Below are positions 60,428 to 64,000 of a stretch of DNA of 64,000 bases, one piece after another. The stretch is taken from positions 59,858 to 123,857 of the forward strand of contig NZ_JAMBLS010000008.1 in the NCBI RefSeq assembly GCF_023336905.1, given 5' to 3'. The notes under the pieces are model-generated. The model saw only the letters and a list, made by a program, of their open reading frames with translations, did no database searches and was not told the origin of the DNA. How positions within the stretch are numbered: position 1 is the first letter of the stretch; each line of letters opens with the position of its first letter. The DNA comes from Bacteroides sp. ET71. Lineage in GTDB: Bacteria > Bacteroidota > Bacteroidia > Bacteroidales > Bacteroidaceae. A program made the translations under genes and the position numbers.

Positions 60428-61459
60428 ATGAAAAAGCAAATTTCTTTTTTGTTTATGCTGCTGGCATTTCTATCCTGCGTCCAGAAACAAGAGACTTCTA
60501 TCGAGGCTATCACGGTTGAGGTTGAAGATTTTCAAGATAAAGAGTTGGAAATGAATGATTTTATTTCTGATGCAAGTACGATTCTTTTATATGCCGATTC
60601 GTTGGGATATATCGGCCAAATTAAAGATATGTGTGTCGTTGATTCTTTCTTGTATGTGCTGGATGGAGTTACAGCCTCGCTTACGCAGTTTTATGCAGAG
60701 AGCGGGAAACAGAAAAGCACTATTTGCCGTCGTGGGAATGGCCCGTTTGAATATATACAACCTGTTGCGTTGACTTCTGACGGTCAATATCTTTATCTGC
60801 TGGACCTACCGGGGATGTCTATCATTGCTTTCGATGCTGCCTTGCAAGGGGTAAAGGAAGTTTCCTTGACTTTTCCTTGTATGGATTTTGTTAGGACGGA
60901 CGATGGCTTTTTGTGTTACAATGCTGCACCTACGGAAGATTTGGGACGGATAGTCTATGTAGATAATGAAGGGAAAATTGGTGACAGTTTTTTGCCAGGA
61001 AACGGAGGGATGCCTTATTCTCCGGGGGCTAAAGTGTTTGTGAAAAACAGCCGGGATGAGATTTTCATTAATCTTCCTTTTTCCCGCACCGTTTATCAAT
61101 GGAATTGTAGTAAGAAGCAACCAGAGGAATATCTTGTTTTTGATTTTGGTGGAAAAAATATTCCGGCAGATGCAGATTTGAATCGGATGAATGTTTTTGA
61201 AGAACCATATGTTGTTCCGAGTACTTTCTTCCAAGTGGGGGATACCTCTTTGTATAGTTTTTTGTATGCGCAAAAGCGTTATTATACGGTTGTTTCTCCG
61301 GAAGGCGTACAGGTAGGAGTCGTGCCAGAAGATTCCGAATGTCCTTTTTTCCCGCAATGGCAGGTTGGTGATAAGCTGGCTGGTACATACTCAGCTCCGT
61401 TTCCTGAAACTACGGAAGATGATGGAGGAGAAGTACTATCATTGTTTTTGCTGAAATGA
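60428..61459 (+). CDS. 6-bladed beta-propeller lipoprotein (DUF5128-type)
   Basis: A 343-residue lipoprotein; lipobox LLAFLSC. Blades include FLYVLDGVTASLTQFYAESG and LYLLDLPGMSIIAFDAAL, with the array motif CRRGNGPFEYIQP near residue 108. Second propeller gene of the longest cassette. Confidence 0.84.
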   Translation: MKKQISFLFMLLAFLSCVQKQETSIEAITVEVEDFQDKELEMNDFISDASTILLYADSLGYIGQIKDMCVVDSFLYVLDGVTASLTQFYAESGKQKSTICRRGNGPFEYIQPVALTSDGQYLYLLDLPGMSIIAFDAALQGVKEVSLTFPCMDFVRTDDGFLCYNAAPTEDLGRIVYVDNEGKIGDSFLPGNGGMPYSPGAKVFVKNSRDEIFINLPFSRTVYQWNCSKKQPEEYLVFDFGGKNIPADADLNRMNVFEEPYVVPSTFFQVGDTSLYSFLYAQKRYYTVVSPEGVQVGVVPEDSECPFFPQWQVGDKLAGTYSAPFPETTEDDGGEVLSLFLLK

Positions 61460-61496
61460 TAAGTTATTTGTGTTTTTATATTTGGACACTAATGTT

Positions 61497-62552
61497 ATGA
61501 TGAAGAAAAGTAGTATATTGCTTCTGTTGGCTATCGGGGGCTTTTTGTCTTGTTCGGATAGTAAACATGAGACAATAGATTTAAAAGATGTGCCAACGTT
61601 GGAAGTACGCTTGGATAAGATGGATTTAGAAAATTCGCCTTTATATCCTAAGGGTTGTTGTGCTGTTGATTCTTTTTTAGTTATTTTTGATCCTAAAGAT
61701 AGAGATGGATTTTTATCTATTTACAGCGGAAGTAATTTGTTAGGTAAATATGGAACTATTGGCGAGGGACCAGATGATTTTATAAATCCTCGTTTTATTT
61801 CGAATGGAAAAACTATCTGTACTTCACGAGATATACAGATAGGGGATATTCATGGAATATATACATTGAATGTAGATTCAGCACTTGCTTGTGTTGCTAA
61901 GTCGAAATTGCCTCGTACAGAAATCCCAGATGATTTGTATTTATATAATTATATTCTTCAGAATACTGATAGTATGTTGGTTATACAGCAAACTTCAGAT
62001 TTTCAGTTGTCATTTTATAACAAAAACAATGCTCAGTTGATAGGGAAAAATTATTTTGAGAAGATATCTTCGGTTAGGGATGCATCTGATTTTTGTTATG
62101 CCATGCAGATTTATGATGCATATTATATGTCTGATAATAAGAATCTTGTAATGGCATATAAAAATAGGAAACAAATAGACATCCTTTCTTTGTCAGGTGA
62201 GTTGCAACATCGGATATATTTCCCGGATTATGATTATAATGATTCCAAGATGTTTTTGAAGGATAGAAATTTGGCACTAAGCGATGACGCTCATGTTTAT
62301 TTTTCTTTTGCAGCGGTTGCGGATGATCATTATTATTTTTTGTGTTGGGATGATACTAAATCGAATATCCGTAGCGGAAAGGCTAAAACGAAAATATATA
62401 AAACGGATTTGAAAGGACAGGTACAGGCTGTCATTCAATTGGATAAAAGTATTTCTTATTGTTGTATTGCTCAAGGGTATTTATATGCAGTAGGTTTGTC
62501 TGAAGGAGAAGATATGCAAACTTATTATGCCCCTCTGCCAGAGTCATTATAA
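61497..62552 (+). CDS. BF3164-type beta-propeller lipoprotein
   Basis: A 351-residue lipoprotein; lipobox IGGFLSC. The body includes FLVIFDPKDRDGFLSIYSG and the array motif in the form GTIGEGPDDFINP. The start MMKKSSILLLL at 61497 gives a normal signal; an upstream in-frame ATG would add a non-signal-like stretch. 9 bases before the last propeller gene. Confidence 0.82.
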   Translation: MMKKSSILLLLAIGGFLSCSDSKHETIDLKDVPTLEVRLDKMDLENSPLYPKGCCAVDSFLVIFDPKDRDGFLSIYSGSNLLGKYGTIGEGPDDFINPRFISNGKTICTSRDIQIGDIHGIYTLNVDSALACVAKSKLPRTEIPDDLYLYNYILQNTDSMLVIQQTSDFQLSFYNKNNAQLIGKNYFEKISSVRDASDFCYAMQIYDAYYMSDNKNLVMAYKNRKQIDILSLSGELQHRIYFPDYDYNDSKMFLKDRNLALSDDAHVYFSFAAVADDHYYFLCWDDTKSNIRSGKAKTKIYKTDLKGQVQAVIQLDKSISYCCIAQGYLYAVGLSEGEDMQTYYAPLPESL

Positions 62553-62561
62553 TTTTTTTGT

Positions 62562-63716
62562 ATGAAGACTTGTATTGTAACTTGCATAAGTATTATGGGA
62601 ATAAAAGTGTTTTATGCCGGCATGATTTTATTTTTGCTTGTGGGGTGTTCGGCTTGTCGCGAAAAGCAAACTTCTTTGGATCAACAGGATGGACAGTCTT
62701 GGCCTATTGACTTGGCCAAGGCAAAGACTTCGTTACGGGATATCATCGGGGATATTGATTTTGTGCCTTTGGAAATGACGGACGAGTCTGTTATATTTAA
62801 GGCAGATAAGATTGTTGTGAAAAATGGTTTGATGTATGTTGGTGACTTTCGTTCCAGTAAAGTCGTGGCTTTTGATGAGTCCGGTAGCGTAAAGTTTGTC
62901 GTTAATCAGAAGGGGAATGGCCCGGAAGAATATTTGGAGATAAAAAGTTTTGCAGTGGATGATAAGTCCATTTATGTGATTGACAATTACCGACATCGGT
63001 TGAATCTTTATGATTGTACCACAGGAAAATATCAGGAGACAAGGGTTTTGCCTTTTGTCGTGTGGGATATAGAGATTCTTCCGGACAAGAATCTGATATT
63101 TACTTACATTCCGTTTAAAGAAGGGGGCGAGCCAAATTTGAAGCAGGAGCGTTGTAAGATATTCATCACTGACAGTTTGTTGAATATTGAGAAACAGATG
63201 TTTGAATATGAGAAAGATGATTATGAGTTCATCGGTAAGATGACTTATTTTGTACCTACCCGACAAGGCATTGTATTCACTTCGATGGCTTCGGATGATT
63301 TATACTTATTTTGTGGAAAGGATTCTGTCCGACGGATAACTTTGGATTTCGACCGTAAAATACCCTTAGAAAAGAGAACAGATTGGGAGGAGATACAACA
63401 ACGGGGATATAACTATCTGGTAAATACCCCTTTGTTTTGTGAGGATTATATGTTTTTTTCTTCTACGGAAGATGGTGTGATTTTGGATTATGTATATGAT
63501 GTTCAGTCACAACAGTTATATACCAACGATTTGGAAAATGCCTATAAGGGGTTGCTTACTCCGCAGGCAGTTGATCGAGGGAAAGTGATAGCCTATTTTG
63601 ATAATTATTTGTATTATCAGGAGTTGGTAAAGGCTGGTTTTGAACGTGCTCCTTCAGAGGTAGAGGAACATCTGGAAGCGGAAAAGCCGGTATTGGTGTT
63701 TTATACGCTGAATTGA
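62562..63716 (+). CDS. 6-bladed beta-propeller lipoprotein (DUF5128-type)
   Basis: A 384-residue lipoprotein; lipobox LFLLVGC (about residue 29, or about 18 if translation starts at the ATG at 62595). Blades include SSKVVAFDESGSVKFVVNQK and SIYVIDNYRHRLNLYD, with the array motif QKGNGPEEYLE near residue 125. It ends the six-gene cassette; the candidate RNA copy D begins at its stop codon. Confidence 0.84.
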   Translation: MKTCIVTCISIMGIKVFYAGMILFLLVGCSACREKQTSLDQQDGQSWPIDLAKAKTSLRDIIGDIDFVPLEMTDESVIFKADKIVVKNGLMYVGDFRSSKVVAFDESGSVKFVVNQKGNGPEEYLEIKSFAVDDKSIYVIDNYRHRLNLYDCTTGKYQETRVLPFVVWDIEILPDKNLIFTYIPFKEGGEPNLKQERCKIFITDSLLNIEKQMFEYEKDDYEFIGKMTYFVPTRQGIVFTSMASDDLYLFCGKDSVRRITLDFDRKIPLEKRTDWEEIQQRGYNYLVNTPLFCEDYMFFSSTEDGVILDYVYDVQSQQLYTNDLENAYKGLLTPQAVDRGKVIAYFDNYLYYQELVKAGFERAPSEVEEHLEAEKPVLVFYTLN

Positions 63717-63791
63717 GAAGGAGACACCCGGCCGTTTTATTTGTTGGCGCAAGTAAGCACCGGGTGCTCCATCAGCCTTAAAAAAGGAGGT
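63717..63791 (-). ncRNA. Candidate minus-strand RNA, copy D
   Basis: Nearly identical to copy A, with minus-strand TATCTTTG at 63798-63805 and the full GGAGCACCCGG stem. The T-run after the hairpin is interrupted (CTCCTTCTC), so termination may be weaker. It would run into the 3' end of the propeller gene. Confidence 0.48.
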
Positions 63792-63805
63792 TAACGGCAA
63801 AGATA

Positions 63806-63889
63806 GTGATTTTTTTGATGGGGCAATGTGCTTGTCCTTCCGTTGAAAGGATAGATAGGGGCGGAAATTTAGTTGTATAATTTAGAGTT
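63806..63889 (+). promoter_or_regulatory. Conserved 5' block of NVEALA genes, copy D (gene expected beyond or lost)
   Basis: Carries GTCCTTCCGTTGAAAGGATA and AATTTAGTTGTATAATTT. Instead of an NVEALA start, a dispersed repeat element follows. Either the next NVEALA gene lies beyond the window or it has been displaced. Confidence 0.45.
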
Positions 63890-63909
63890 TGTTTAAATTC
63901 TCATTAGTC

Positions 63910-63999
63910 TGTCATTCTGAACGAAGTGAAGAATCTCACTATGTGATCTGAGGTATTAGGGAGATGTTTCGACTTCGCTTCGCTCCGCTCAACATGACA
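63910..63999. repeat. REP/MITE-like dispersed element, copy 6
   Basis: TGTCATTCTGAACGAAGTGA to CCGCTCAACATGACA: imperfect terminal inverted repeats and internal GGGAGATGTTTCGACTTCGC. Oriented opposite to most other copies, judged by the position of the ACATGACA end. Confidence 0.72.
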
Positions 64000-64000
64000 A

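Overview
The window looks like a chromosomal segment of a Bacteroidales bacterium, probably Bacteroidaceae (Bacteroides, Phocaeicola or a close relative); I do not name a species. The grounds are many TAnnTTTG -7 promoter boxes with TTTG about 20 bases upstream, the protein families present (DUF2023 beside flavodoxin, DUF3098, DUF4271, DUF4294, BF3164-type lipoproteins, NVEALA peptides), and the ftsX-DUF3098-uppP-truB-queA-folK gene order.

Positions 1 to about 48100 are mostly GC-rich core genome in compact operons: the 3' end of leuS, two YitT-type membrane proteins, rdgB, nadA, an RNA methylase, flavodoxin/DUF2023, an HHH plus outer-membrane-barrel protein, a radical SAM enzyme, a secreted NUC1 nuclease, a SulP transporter, rubrerythrin, a small membrane-protein cluster ending in an M48 peptidase, nadB with a MATE pump, an undecaprenyl-type glycosylation operon (GtrA, GT2, ArnT-like), a dihydrolipoamide dehydrogenase, a PBP4-like enzyme, an acetyl-CoA hydrolase/CoA-transferase, miaB, the ftsX to folK operon, the metK to tyrS block with hemD, rnpA and yidD, one tRNA-Gln, and mutS.

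The intergenic DNA of the core part is unusual. Six intergenic regions carry degenerate 22-bp tandem repeats whose units are partly palindromic. Two minus-strand small-RNA-like genes share sequence and each has a promoter and terminator. From 45 kb on, a REP/MITE-like element beginning TGTCATGTTGAGCG appears six times.

From about 48.6 kb to the end the window becomes AT-rich accessory DNA and holds the most interesting material. This is an array of related cassettes, headed by a membrane-spanning winged-helix regulator. Each cassette begins with one or two small NVEALA peptides (conserved export leader, variable cysteine-bearing tail), followed by beta-propeller lipoproteins (BF3164 or 6-bladed type, sharing an RGnGPxEY-like motif). 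Three cassettes also have a lipoprotein that joins a CxxC thioredoxin-like domain to DUF1573. A conserved 5' block precedes most NVEALA genes, and a second minus-strand RNA-like element lies between cassettes. A last copy of both at the right edge suggests that the array continues beyond the window.

My working model, which is inference, is an envelope peptide system. NVEALA precursors would be exported and trimmed, their cysteines handled by the CxxC/DUF1573 lipoprotein, and the product bound by the propeller lipoproteins under control of the membrane-anchored regulator.
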